Source of the DNA: Amoebidium appalachense
Taxonomy: Eukaryota; Ichthyosporea
Direction of reading: 5' to 3'
DNA: 64,000 nt
Assembly (NCBI GenBank): GCA_963693365.1
Contig: CAVNZM010000016.1
Location: 4,650,001 to 4,714,000, forward strand
Shown here piece after piece: positions 23,443 to 33,559 of this stretch. Each line of letters begins with the position of its first letter. Positions within the stretch are counted from its first letter, which is position 1. A program made the position numbers and the translations under genes. Below the pieces are notes generated by a model. The model was not told the origin of the DNA. It was given only the letters and a program-made list of their open reading frames with translations, and made no database searches.

Positions 23443-25020
23443 GGGCCTGTTTGGCAACGCGGAGTTACGAACTCCGGCGTAGACCGTATACGCCGGGTAT
23501 CAAATTAGTATCCAGATTCTGACTTGTAGGATTCCGGATTTAGGTCAAAACCTGGCGTAGATAACCGCTCGTGCCAAACAGACAACACTTTTTTCAGCTT
23601 AGTTTACCAAGTCACATTGCGCAAGTTTTACGTTGATCGGAGTGCGCATACTTTGCACGTATATCTTACCTAGTGTCATGTGCTGAGCTGATTCGTATTA
23701 GTTTACTTCTATATTTTGTGTTTTGGTGAGTTAATTTCGGGGGTTTTCTTGCATAGTGATGCCGGGGTCTAAATGGGGTATGAGGAGATTAATCAGTGGT
23801 ATGGGGAGAATCTGATGCAGCGGCGGCTGATTGTTTGGTGCGCGCGTGCATGCCCCATGCCTCTGCGTACTCTCCATGTTAAATGTTGTATTGCTTCTTG
23901 CTGTGTGCGTGGCGAGACCCATGTTGCCTGCTCGCGTGTGTGTATGCTTATATGTATTGTGAGTAAACGTGTGTACGTGTTGTAGTGCTGTAGGGGTGTC
24001 TGAGGTCGCGGTAGCCAATGGTGTGGAGTGCGTGTAGTCTGTGGGGGAGGGAGTGTTGTGATTGGCTGAATGTCACTGTGGTATTTGTCTGGCCAGTGGG
24101 CCGCGTGTCTGTGAAGTGTCTCGCGGGGTCGCGGGCTTTTGGAAGTTCTTCTCAGAACACAAAAAACTCGCTTCCCACCCAACTCAAAGAAAAGTTTATA
24201 CGTATACACGGTTTCGAGCCCCTTTAAGCGTGCAGATAGTTAGAGTAGTTCATATACACTCTGTTTGTTGCCACGACACCTAGGACTCAGTACTAGTGAC
24301 TGTGCAGTGTCCCGTATGTATGTATTTGTATACACTGTGATGATACCATTTGCATATATAACAACAACAACGTTTCCGGTTGCAAAACCACTATGTATTT
24401 AGCACGAAACATGGCCCTTTCGGCCGCAATTGCAGCAATTGCATTCTTTGCTTCCCCCTACAGGCATCTTGTCGGTTCAGACAATCTTGACCGATGTGCA
24501 AAAGATTGTCTAATGGTAAAAAAAAAGTTGCCTTCAAGTTGGCCGCGAAGAGGAAGAATAGTTGAGGGGGGGCTTGTTTTTATACGACCTACCACACGTG
24601 GCCGGCTGTGTGTGGCTGTGTCGCAGCCTGCGCTCGGGCTGTCGCATGCAGGCTCGCTGTCCATGCAGGTGGCGGCAACGGACTTTCCGTTTGGCGCCTT
24701 TTCCACTTTGACTTTTTTTGGCTATATTGCACTGCCGACAATTGGCCGAGAGAGAAATGTAAAAAGGTCTCACGACATGAATTTTCATTGGTTTAGACCT
24801 TCACACGTCGTTGAACATTTCGCGCATAATCCACCTCCGGAGGTGGATTATAGAAATTGGAGTACACGCGATGTCCAAGGGGTTTGAAACCCGGCGTACA
24901 CAGGCCAGATTGGGCCGTCTGTTTGGCATCGCGGATTTCAGAAAATCCGCTTTAGCCCTAACTCCAAAATCGATCTTACTCCGGAGTATGGCCGCTAACT
25001 CCGCGTTGCCAAACAAGCCC
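23443..25020. mobile_element. PIF/Harbinger-like TIR element inserted in the rRNA
   Basis: Left end GGGCCTGTTTGGCAACGCGG and the reverse complement of the right end (GGGCTTGTTTGGCAACGCGG) differ at one base over 20 and match on through AGTTA. TAA flanks both sides (23440-23442 and 25021-25023), the 3-bp duplication typical of PIF/Harbinger and its Tourist-type derivatives. Length is 1578 bp. No DDE transposase is recognisable; the longest frame (24393-24887, 164 codons) has no known motif, so this is a non-autonomous element. The rRNA resumes on the other side at gtgagctcaatgagaacag. Confidence 0.75.
24826..24851. repeat. Perfect 26-bp palindrome
   Basis: Arms ATAATCCACCTCC and its exact complement meet at a CCGG centre. 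It lies near the right end of the PIF/Harbinger-like element and may be an internal hairpin or binding site. Confidence 0.9.
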
Positions 25021-25023
25021 TAA

Positions 25024-25188
25024 AGGTGAGCTCAATGAGAACAGAAATCTCATGTAGAACAAAAGGGTAAAAACTCACTTGATTTTGATTTTCAGTACGA
25101 ATACAAACTGTGAAAGCATGGCCTATCGATCCTTTAGACTTTAGAAATTTTAAGCTAGAGGTGTCAGAAAAGTTACCACAGGGGTAAC
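25024..25188 (+). rRNA. LSU rRNA remnant, part 2
   Basis: Continues domain V: ctcaatgagaacagaaatct, cagtacgaatacaaactgtg and agaaaagttaccacagggg. The canonical gggataac is changed to ggggtaac. It stops at a solo LTR. Confidence 0.92.
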
Positions 25189-25992
25189 TGTCATCTTCCC
25201 ATGATTAACGGCAAGACTTACTGTAGAAGTTGAGTTTTATATATGTTTATTAGTTTGTTGTAGTTTGTTTCCTTTTCTCTTTTCCTTTCTTCCTTCCTTT
25301 CTTTCCTTTCCGTTTCCGTGTGCACAGATATCTTAGATCTGTGTACACATCGAGCTATTTGACCCGCGCACACGTATTGTTGTTTGCGTCAATGTCTATA
25401 TATGTTATCCAATCAAATCTCATTATATTTTCCCAAATATAGTAACCTACATTCCTCATTAATTCTATTCGATTCCTTTCCCATTCCATTCCTTTCTATC
25501 CTATTCCTTTTCCTTCTTTTCCCACGACGTAGTATTGTTCTATGTTCCCCAACTATTAGGAATACTTATATCTAGACGTGTTATGTTAAGAACATGTATA
25601 AATATATGATGTGAACTAATAGATACATAAGTGGTTTCATTTTGTTAAATGTTTCCGTACCTTTATTAGAAGATTACTTTCATTAGAGGATTGCGTTTTA
25701 TCTTCTATGTGTCGACAGGCATTTCGATCGATTTATTTTACCCTCATAGTTTTCGTCTTTCTGATTGGATAATAGAGTTTTCGTTCTTTTGATTGGCTTA
25801 TCGATTTCACGGCATTCCTGAGTATAAAAGGAATTCATCTTGAAATAAATATCAAGCAATTGAATTCATTTCCTATGGTCCCAGTAATCGTTCCACCCCT
25901 CCGGTTGTGTTTCTCCCGTGTGTCTCTGTGTTGTGTATAACATAACACCCATCTGTGCTCTCTGCTTCTCCGTTTACCCACACAAAACAACA
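25189..25992 (+). mobile_element. Solo LTR inserted in the rRNA
   Basis: An 804-bp segment starts TGTCATCTTCCC and ends AAAACAACA, giving the TG...CA ends of retroviral-type LTRs. It is flanked by a 5-bp duplication GTAAC (25184-25188 and 25993-25997) that lies inside the conserved rRNA word gataactgg. A TATA box (tataaaa, 25823-25829) and a poly-A signal (aataaa, 25844-25849) lie in the right order for a U3-R-U5 promoter in + sense. There is no internal coding region, as expected after LTR-LTR recombination. CT-rich sequence fills 25262-25320 and 25460-25530. Confidence 0.85.
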
Positions 25993-26121
25993 GTAACTGG
26001 CTTCAAGTTGTGGCAGCCAAGCGTTCATAGCGACGTTGCTTTTTGATCCTTCGATGTCGGCTCTGTTTTCCTATCATTGCGAAGCAGAATTCGTCAAGTG
26101 TTGGATTGTTCACCCACTAAT

Positions 26122-26176
<55 letters not shown>

Positions 26177-26193
26177 ATGAGTCATTGTTGCAA
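25993..26193 (+). rRNA. LSU rRNA remnant, part 3
   Basis: Domain V-VI: gcagccaagcgttcatagcg, cccactaatagggaacgtga and taccctactgatga. It has small insertions compared with the invariant core, such as caagtt after ggctt and gttt after ggctct, further evidence of a pseudogene. Confidence 0.92.
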
Positions 26194-26770
26194 GGGGGGG
26201 CGGGTTGGTGCAATGGTAAGATCTCTGCGTGTCAAGCTCAAAGTCGCAGGATCGATCCTGGTTACTTCCGATTTTTCTGCCTCGACGGTCCACCGCTCTG
26301 GCCGCCCCCTAGAAGCCATCACCCCAGACCACGTCAAGCAGCACCACCAATTTGTTATCATCCGGCCGCGCAAGACATGACGTCATGAACAGCATCGGCC
26401 CTCTGACGCCGACGGCGCGCCGCGCGCCTTGGGCATCCCAGCCCAATGTTCAAGTGGGAGACCAATCCAAGTCACCGGCCACGGTTCGGGTCAGCGTCCT
26501 GGGCATGGGGTCTTCCCCTTTCAAGTCTTTATGTTTGTGTATGTGTCCCGGGTCGCTCCCGGCTGGTGTTGTTAAACAGCTCACTTCCCCACTAGCGTTG
26601 CTGCGGCTAGAACCGTGGGATAAGGCGTAACTAAAAATAGTGCCAGTTGGGGTCAATTAGAATCCTGACTTATGAGTGTGCTATACAGTACGATCTGTGT
26701 CTAGGCGGAAGACGGTAAGCTCCCCTGAGGCAGTGCCTCGCCGGGAGTGAAACAAGATAAAATAAAAAAA
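26194..26770 (+). mobile_element. tRNA-derived SINE inserted in the rRNA
   Basis: A 577-bp insert lies between 14-bp direct repeats agtcattgttgcaa (26180-26193 and 26771-26784), the duplication length typical of LINE-type target-primed insertion. The head has a pol III A box (ttggtgcaatggtaag, 26205-26220) and B box (ggatcgatcc, 26249-26258) with tRNA-like spacing. The body is unrelated to tRNA and the tail is A-rich (gataaaataaaaaaaa). Nothing suggests coding. Confidence 0.85.
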
Positions 26771-27007
26771 AGTCATTGTTGCAATAGTAATTCAACTCGT
26801 ACGAGAGGAACCGTTGATTCAGATATTTGGTAATTGCGGTTGTCTGAAAAGACAATGCCGCGAAGCTACCATCTGCAGGATTATGACTGAACGCCGCCTC
26901 TAAGTCAGAATCCATGCTAGAAGCAACGAACGGGTATAATTGTAAGCTGTAGAGTAGCCTTGTTGCTACGATCAGCTGAGATTAAGCCTTTGTTCTCTTG
27001 ATTTGTG
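26771..27007 (+). rRNA. LSU rRNA remnant, part 4 (3' end)
   Basis: Runs from caatagtaattcaact through gtacgagaggaaccgttgat, gccgcgaagctaccatctgc and gtagagtagccttgttgcta to the usual 3' end attaagcctttgtt...gatttgt. The variable stretch between ctagaa and tataattgtaagc is almost entirely missing. Confidence 0.92.
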
Positions 27008-27885
27008 TTTATAGCCAAACCTCTTCTCCTAACGCTCTCGATATATGGTCTGGTCCCAATAGCTGCTAGATCAGTATCCCATCTCGCGCTGAAATTCAAT
27101 ATTAAGGGCATAAGCCGCTTAAAGAAGTATTTGCCCTCCCACCCTCTCTTCTGTATCCGACCTGTCCCCTCCTCACCTCTCCCCTCTTTCCTTCCCTCTC
27201 TCTCTCCTTCTCCTCCGGGCACAAATACAAATAAACCCCGCAAAAGTGTGCGTGTGACTTTGGACTGCCACTTACTTAATAAACATGTACACAATCACAA
27301 GATAATCACGCAATATAACAAATGGAAAAAGATACCACACGACACTAAACCCGATGAAAGCGAAAGCAGACACCTTGAAAAACTAAGCCTTGTGTCTCGT
27401 TTTATATTTAATGACCGCCTTAACCATATTGCCAAATATGGCACTCGCAAATGTATAACACCTAAATTGATACATATTAAACATTGTTACCTTCTTGTTA
27501 CACACACAGTATACGTAGAATTGGTCTTTCTCTAGCTGATGGTATTATTGATCAATTACCACGCTTTTACTGTACACGTGCTATACAGTGGAGATCTAAT
27601 AAGTATAAGGTGGCATCGTTTGCATGGCGGCGCCCAAACAACAGTGGCACACACACACCAGTTTTAACGGTCATGTATCGCCAAATGTAGTTTGATAGAC
27701 CACATAATACCGCAACACACACACGTCACATTCACAACAGACACCCAGAAAGATAGCCTTCCTGTAAATTACAACATCCTTGATTTTATACTAATTAAAA
27801 ACACGCATAACTACGACCTGTTAACGTTTATTTAGATGTATGATTGGCTTGAGAAACACATCACTACAAAATTCTAGCGCGCGCG
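27008..27885. other. Flank of the rRNA remnant, nothing recognised
   Basis: CT-rich patch 27140-27215, otherwise unique. I see no ITS or 18S sequence, so this is not an intact rDNA unit. Confidence 0.5.
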
Positions 27886-27886
27886 C

Positions 27887-28003
<117 letters not shown>

Positions 28004-28009
28004 AACCAC

Positions 28010-28200
28010 AACCAGCTGATACCGAGTGTCCCAGGGGAGCCCCCCCTGTTGCAGCACCCCCAGGTCGTCAAATTTGACTGGTCTAGGGGGAATATCGGGC
28101 AGGCCAAAATGCACCCCCCCCCCCCTCCCCCCTACTACCCTGGGTGACAGGGGGGTCAGAGGGTTTGTATGACGTGGTGGGATAAACACAGTGTGGGCGC
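28010..28200 (+). repeat. Dispersed repeat, inverted partner of 36360-36520
   Basis: Words cccaggtcgtcaaatttgac, tggtctagggggaatatcgg and tgggtgacaggggggtcaga recur as the reverse complement at 36365-36515, with near identity over about 150 bp. A weaker third copy of the distal part is at 28262-28390. C or G runs flank each copy. Confidence 0.85.
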
Positions 28201-28392
28201 GGGGGGAGGGGGGGGGGGGGGTATTAAAAAATCATTGTCGTAACCTTCCCCCCCCCCCCCCCCCCCCTACTATCCCGGAAACAGGGAGGCTGAGTGCAGG
28301 CCGGGGGTGCAGGGGGGTCAGGGTGTGTATATGTGGTTGGAGAAACACAGCGTGTGCACGGACCTGCACAGTCTGGCCTAGATGGCAAAATT

Positions 28393-28395
<3 letters not shown>

Positions 28396-28443
<48 letters not shown>
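28396..28443. repeat. C homopolymer tract
   Basis: A run of about 48 C bases directly before one arm of the 28444/30106 inverted pair. Confidence 0.97.
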
Positions 28444-30101
28444 AGCGAAAAAAGATGCGAATCTGTGTCCCGATTAAACCCTGATCACCATATGAGAATC
28501 GGGGCAAAATCGGGAAACCCGATTCGTAATTAGCGACGTGATCGGGATGAAATTAGCCTGATGTGGCACCCCGATTTCTTGATACCGATCACACCCTGAT
28601 TCGCAAAAAAAATCCCGATCACGCCCGTGACCGGGACACCCCGATTCCTTCCCGACCTGCCCTATACCTCCTTCCTGCCCTTTCGATACTGGAACTTAAC
28701 GCAAAGTTAAGTACAAAAGAAGACAACCGCAAGAAAGCTGAAGTACACCGTGACTAGCTCGCGCCTTTACTTTGTTACTCGTACCACACACAGTGTGATG
28801 TCAAGTCATGTTCTTCGTCATCACCCACAGTGTGATGCAAGGTGTGATGCCTGGAGCCTGGAACAGCCCAACAACGGCTATTCAGCTGGGTAGAAAGCAT
28901 TCACAATATATACAAAAGCAGACAGAAGGGTTTGGCACACAGAACCCTAGTATGAGCAACACCAGGTTGCAAGCATGAAGAGGCTATAGCTAAGTAGTCG
29001 TGGGGAGCCATAGAAGTATATAGCTAGGTTAGCAAACCGTTCACCTGCACACCTATGTGCACGTGTGTTTGAACCCTTTATTCTAACACAGATAATGGAC
29101 TGTGTTTCGACCCCTAAAGTTAATTTGAGTACCAGTAGGTGTGGAGCGATACAGTCAACTACACAACATCCATCTCAGGCTTGCCCCTATACTTCACCTT
29201 GGCTTACCTGTTAGAGCCTGTTAGAGCCGCTCACAAAACTCGAACTTGGCAAAGTCACAGTAGCAGGTTCAAGGACCTGCGATGGGGAAGAGACTTTCAG
29301 AACCTACTAGGGGTACGGTGTTATATAAGGCCAAAAAGGAGGCAACACAACGTGGCCTTCTCTGTAATACTGATGCAGCATAGATTGCAAGAAGTATAAA
29401 CTAATAACAGAGCAACAAAGGCTCGAGGATATACAGATGCCTATGCACGGCTGGACCGTCGTGGACGCCCAAGTTCGACCAAGGCAAGCGCAGAAGCGCT
29501 TACAAATTTAGGTTGTATCCTTCTTGCCGTGTGACCTCACAAGACAAAAGCCTAGTATGTAAGTCAGAGGGTTCGTGAAGATGAGGTTCTAAAAAAAAAC
29601 TCACCTTGCCTGTGGCGCATAGCTCCGTTTTTCCAGACTCAAACTCCTGCCTGCCCAAAAACAATATGCTTAAAAACACCAACTACTATTCTACGCAGTC
29701 TTGGGCCACGGCCCACTGCTGTGTATGCAAGTTGTAGATGGAGCCGCAGCAATCTCACCAAACACAAGACAAAAGCGAATGCGTGCAAGCGAGTTTAGAG
29801 TCGCCTGTTTCTTTACACCAAAACTTGCCAACGGTTGCCTTTGACGACCAGCTGCTGTCTAGGAATCTTTGCTACTAATGCGCGCGAGTGGTTGCACTTG
29901 ACCGATACTTGCAAGTCTTTTTCTTGTTTGGTGTGACCGTTAGGCCGCACATGGCATCAGGCCGGGTCAAATTTGCGTAGTCAGGAAGAATTCCGGACGA
30001 AATCGGGAATATATTTAGACCTCATTACAGTCTACCAATCAGAATAGCTGGCTTAATTCGTGATCGGGGATCATCGGGAGCCGGATTCGCACTTTTTTTT
30101 G

Positions 30102-30106
<5 letters not shown>
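28444..30106. mobile_element. Possible TIR element between two C runs
   Basis: The left end (28444-28490: agcgaaaaaagatgcgaatc, then tcccgat...gatcac) matches the reverse complement of 30062-30106 at most positions over about 45 bp. A C homopolymer abuts each outer end (28396-28443 and 30107-30163), and a similar word (ggaaacagggagg) lies outside both runs. No transposase was seen. It could instead be two separate insertions of one repeat, and it overlaps an exon candidate at 29605-29650. Confidence 0.45.
29605..29650 (-). CDS. Internal exon of an unknown gene
   Basis: 46 nt between acceptor TTTTTGGGCAG and donor AAG|GTGAGT. The first G completes the codon left open by the exon at 30674-30960, and then 15 codons follow (QEFESGKTELCATGK). 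Later exons were not found; a sequence at 29250-29279 after ATCGCAG is a weak candidate. No family recognised. Confidence 0.5.

Positions 30107-30163
<57 letters not shown>
30107..30163. repeat. C homopolymer tract
   Basis: About 57 consecutive C bases, one of the longest in the window. Confidence 0.97.
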
Positions 30164-30165
<2 letters not shown>

Positions 30166-30673
30166 GAAACAGGGAGGGGGTACATGGGTGGTAAGGTTGC
30201 AAATGTAAGGTTTACGCTGTATTTTATGGTGTGTGTGTGTCATTCCACACACACACACACACATACATCAGTGTAAGCGCATCCAAGCACGACATTATCA
30301 TACTCTTTGACAATGTATAGACTATGTCCAATCATGCCATTATTGTATCCTGTGTGTGTGCACTGCACACAAGCTTCAATGTGTCAAAATAAACCACACC
30401 CAGACTTGTTATTGTATCGTGTGTGTATGCACTGCACGCTGTTCAGGAGGGAACCACCTGGACAGCGCGGTTAAAGCGGGATAGCTGCTCCAATAATTCT
30501 GGGTCTCATTCACAGACTAAACAGATACAATTTTAAAGTCCATATTATTAGTACATCATACGTACAAGAAACACTAACGAACCAACAATTCAAGCAAACA
30601 AATCGTTAATCAATGGTGCATACGTTTAAGTATTCAATCGTGGAAAACTCACATAGCAACACACCCAACTTAC

Positions 30674-30960
30674 CCATTGACGACGGACTCCATCTTCTTG
30701 CCTGAGTGGACGGGACGGACCAAGACCCCACTGTTCCATCCCCCAAAACGGAAACTCGACAACGGTGCCCAACCTTTGAACACAATCCACAAATTTAGGG
30801 AAGCCTTCGCTTTGGCTTCCTTGTCAAACACAATGGGGTCGATATCCGTTGGGCCGCGCTGGGACAGACACCTTGGCTCAACAATCTTTGAAGGGCGCTT
30901 GATATCATCGAAGGAAATATCAAAAATAGACCGAACCAACGTGGGAAGGTGGGACGCCAT
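30674..30960 (-). CDS. Exon of an unknown gene, possibly the first coding exon
   Basis: Bounded by a strong acceptor (TTTTTTTTGCAG, T-rich tract upstream) and a consensus donor (AATGG|GTAAGT). It encodes 95 codons and two bases. The exon begins exactly at an ATG (MASHLPTLVRSIFDISFDD...), so this may be the first coding exon after a 5' UTR intron, or an internal exon with Met first. The rest contains DPIVFDKEAKAKASLNLW and GWNSGVLVRPVHSGKKMES. It looks globular with alternating hydrophobics, and I recognise no family. The satellite begins only about 60 bp upstream of it. Confidence 0.65.
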
Positions 30961-31011
30961 CTGCAAAAAAAATAAATAAAAATGAATACGCTTAGTTACA
31001 ATGCGAATATT

Positions 31012-31529
31012 ATATTATCCGGAATATCAAACCCCCAAAGCGAATATAATATTCGCTCGGATCCTGATTATCCAACCAATCGATCCGAGCGAATATTATA
31101 TTCGCTTATACGAGCGAATATTATATTCGCTTGGGGGTTGTAATCAACCCCCAAGCGAATATAATATTCGCTCGCATCCTGATTATCCATCCCCCCAGGC
31201 GAATATATATATAAAAAAATAAAAAATAAAAAAATGCTCGGATCCATATTATCCAACCCCCAAGCGATTATAATATTCGCTCGGATCCTGAGTATCCAAC
31301 CCCCAAGCGAATATAATATTCGCTCGGATCCTGATTATCCAACCCCCAAGCGAATATAATATTCGCTCGGATCCTGAGTATTCAACCCCCAAGCGAATAT
31401 AATATTCGCTCGCATCCTGATTATCCATCCCCCAAGGCGAATAAAAAAAAAATTGCTCGGATCCTGATTATCCAACCCCCAAGCGAATATAATATTCGCT
31501 CGGATCCTGAGTATCCAACCCCCAGGCGA

Positions 31530-31566
<37 letters not shown>

Positions 31567-31729
31567 CTCGGATCCATATTATCCAACCCCCAAGCGAATA
31601 TAATATTCGCTCGGATCCTGAGCATCCAACCCCCAAGCGAATATAATAATCGCTCGGATCCTGAGTATCCAACCCCCAAGCGAATATAATATTCGCTCGC
31701 ATCCTCATTATCCATCCCCCCAGGCGAAA

Positions 31730-31797
<68 letters not shown>

Positions 31798-31916
31798 GCT
31801 CGGATCCTGATTATCCAACCCCCAAGCGAATATAATATTCGCTCGGATCCTGAGTATCCAACCCCCAAGCGAATATAACATTGGCTCGCATCCTGATTAT
31901 CCATCCCCCCAGGCGA

Positions 31917-31950
<34 letters not shown>

Positions 31951-31964
31951 CCATCCCCCCAGGC

Positions 31965-32020
<56 letters not shown>

Positions 32021-32099
32021 TCGGATCCTGATTATCCAACCCCCAAGCGAATATAATATTCGCTCGGATCCTGAGTATCCAAACCATCCGCCCAGGTGA

Positions 32100-32139
<40 letters not shown>

Positions 32140-32459
32140 CTCGGATCCTGATTGTCCAACCCCCAAGCGAATATAAATATTCGCTCGGATCCTGAGTATC
32201 CAACCCCCAAGCGAATATAACATTCGCTCGCATCCTGATTATCCATCCCCCCAGGCGAATATAATAATATATATAAAAAATATATATAAAAAAAAAATGC
32301 TCGGATCCTGATTATCCAACCCCCAAGCGAATATAATATTCGCTCGGATCCTGAGTATCCAACCCCAAGCGAACATAATATTCGCTCGCATCCTGATTAT
32401 CCATCCCCCCAAGCGAATATAATATTCGCTCGCATCCTGATTATCCATCCCCCCAGGCG

Positions 32460-32493
<34 letters not shown>

Positions 32494-32624
32494 ATATAAA
32501 TTTGCTCGGATCCTGATTATCCAACCCCCAAGCGTATATATATACTCGGATCCTGATTATCCAACCCCCAAGCGAATATAATATTCGCTCGGATCCTGAG
32601 TATCCAAACCATCCGCCCAGGTGA

Positions 32625-32660
<36 letters not shown>

Positions 32661-32989
32661 CTCGGATCCTGATTGTCCAACCCCCAAGCGAATATAATAT
32701 TCGCTCGGATCCTGAGTATCCAACCCCCAAGCGAATATAACATTCGCTCGCATCCTGATTATCCATCCCCCAGGCGGCGAATATAATAATAATAAATAAT
32801 AATAATAAAAATTAAAAAAAAATGCTCGGATCCTGATTATCCAACCCCCAAGCGAATATAATATTCGCTCGGATCCTGAGTATCCAACCCCCAAGCGAAC
32901 ATAATATTCGCTCGCATCCTGATTATCCATCCCCCCAGGCGAATATAATATTCGCTCGCATCCTGATTGTCCATCCCCCCCAGGCGAAT

Positions 32990-33059
<70 letters not shown>

Positions 33060-33188
33060 TTGCTCGGATCCTGATTATCCAACCCCCAAGCGAATTTAAT
33101 ATTCGCTGGGATCCTGAGTATCCAACCCCCAAGCGAATATAATATTCGCTCATATCCTGATTATCCATCCCCCCAGGCGAATATATAT

Positions 33189-33229
<41 letters not shown>

Positions 33230-33536
33230 GGATCCTGATTATCCAACCCCCAAGCGAATATAATATTCGCTCGGATCCTGAGTATCCAACCCCCAGGCGA
33301 ATATAATATTCGCTCGCATCATGATTATCCATCCCCCCAGGCGAATATAATATTCGCTCGCATCCTGATTATCCATCCCCCCAGGCGAATATATATAAAT
33401 AAAAAAAAAAGAAAAGAAAATTTTTTTTTGCTCGGATCCTGATTATCCAACCCCCAAGAGAATATGATATTCGCTCGGAACCTGAGTATCCAACACCCAG
33501 GCGAACATAATATTCGCTCGCATCCTGATTATCCAT
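31012..33536. repeat. Palindromic satellite array, 43-45 bp unit
   Basis: About 2.5 kb of a unit containing AGCGAATATAATATTCGCT (a perfect inverted repeat of 9-bp arms around one A), then CGGATCCTGA, (G/T)TATCCAACCCCCA. A second unit type reads CGCATCCTGATTATCCATCC and CCCCCAGG. Units alternate, and at many joints the palindrome is replaced by a homopolymer A run or (TA)n tract (31532-31563, 31735-31794, 31964-32018, 32101-32137, 32628-32658, 32995-33055, 33194-33226). All frames across it ([16 protein letters not shown] peptides) are by-products of the repeat. Many units carry a GGATCC site. Confidence 0.95.
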
Positions 33537-33552
33537 CTAACCCTAAACCCTA
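33537..33552. repeat. Telomere-like motif at the satellite edge
   Basis: ctaaccctaaacccta holds about two and a half CCCTAA/CCCTAAA units exactly where the satellite ends and unique sequence begins. Too short to prove telomeric origin. Confidence 0.45.
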
Positions 33553-33559
33553 TCTGTCG

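Noticed and set aside
22798-27007. A functional rDNA unit
   Set aside because: No 18S, 5.8S or 5' LSU sequence is present, invariant words are mutated, a segment is duplicated and three mobile elements interrupt it.
31421-33332. Frames with repeating [12 protein letters not shown] and IIRIRA peptides
   Set aside because: They are the satellite unit read in three frames. The 43-45 bp unit length shifts the frame at each unit, and A and TA runs interrupt it.
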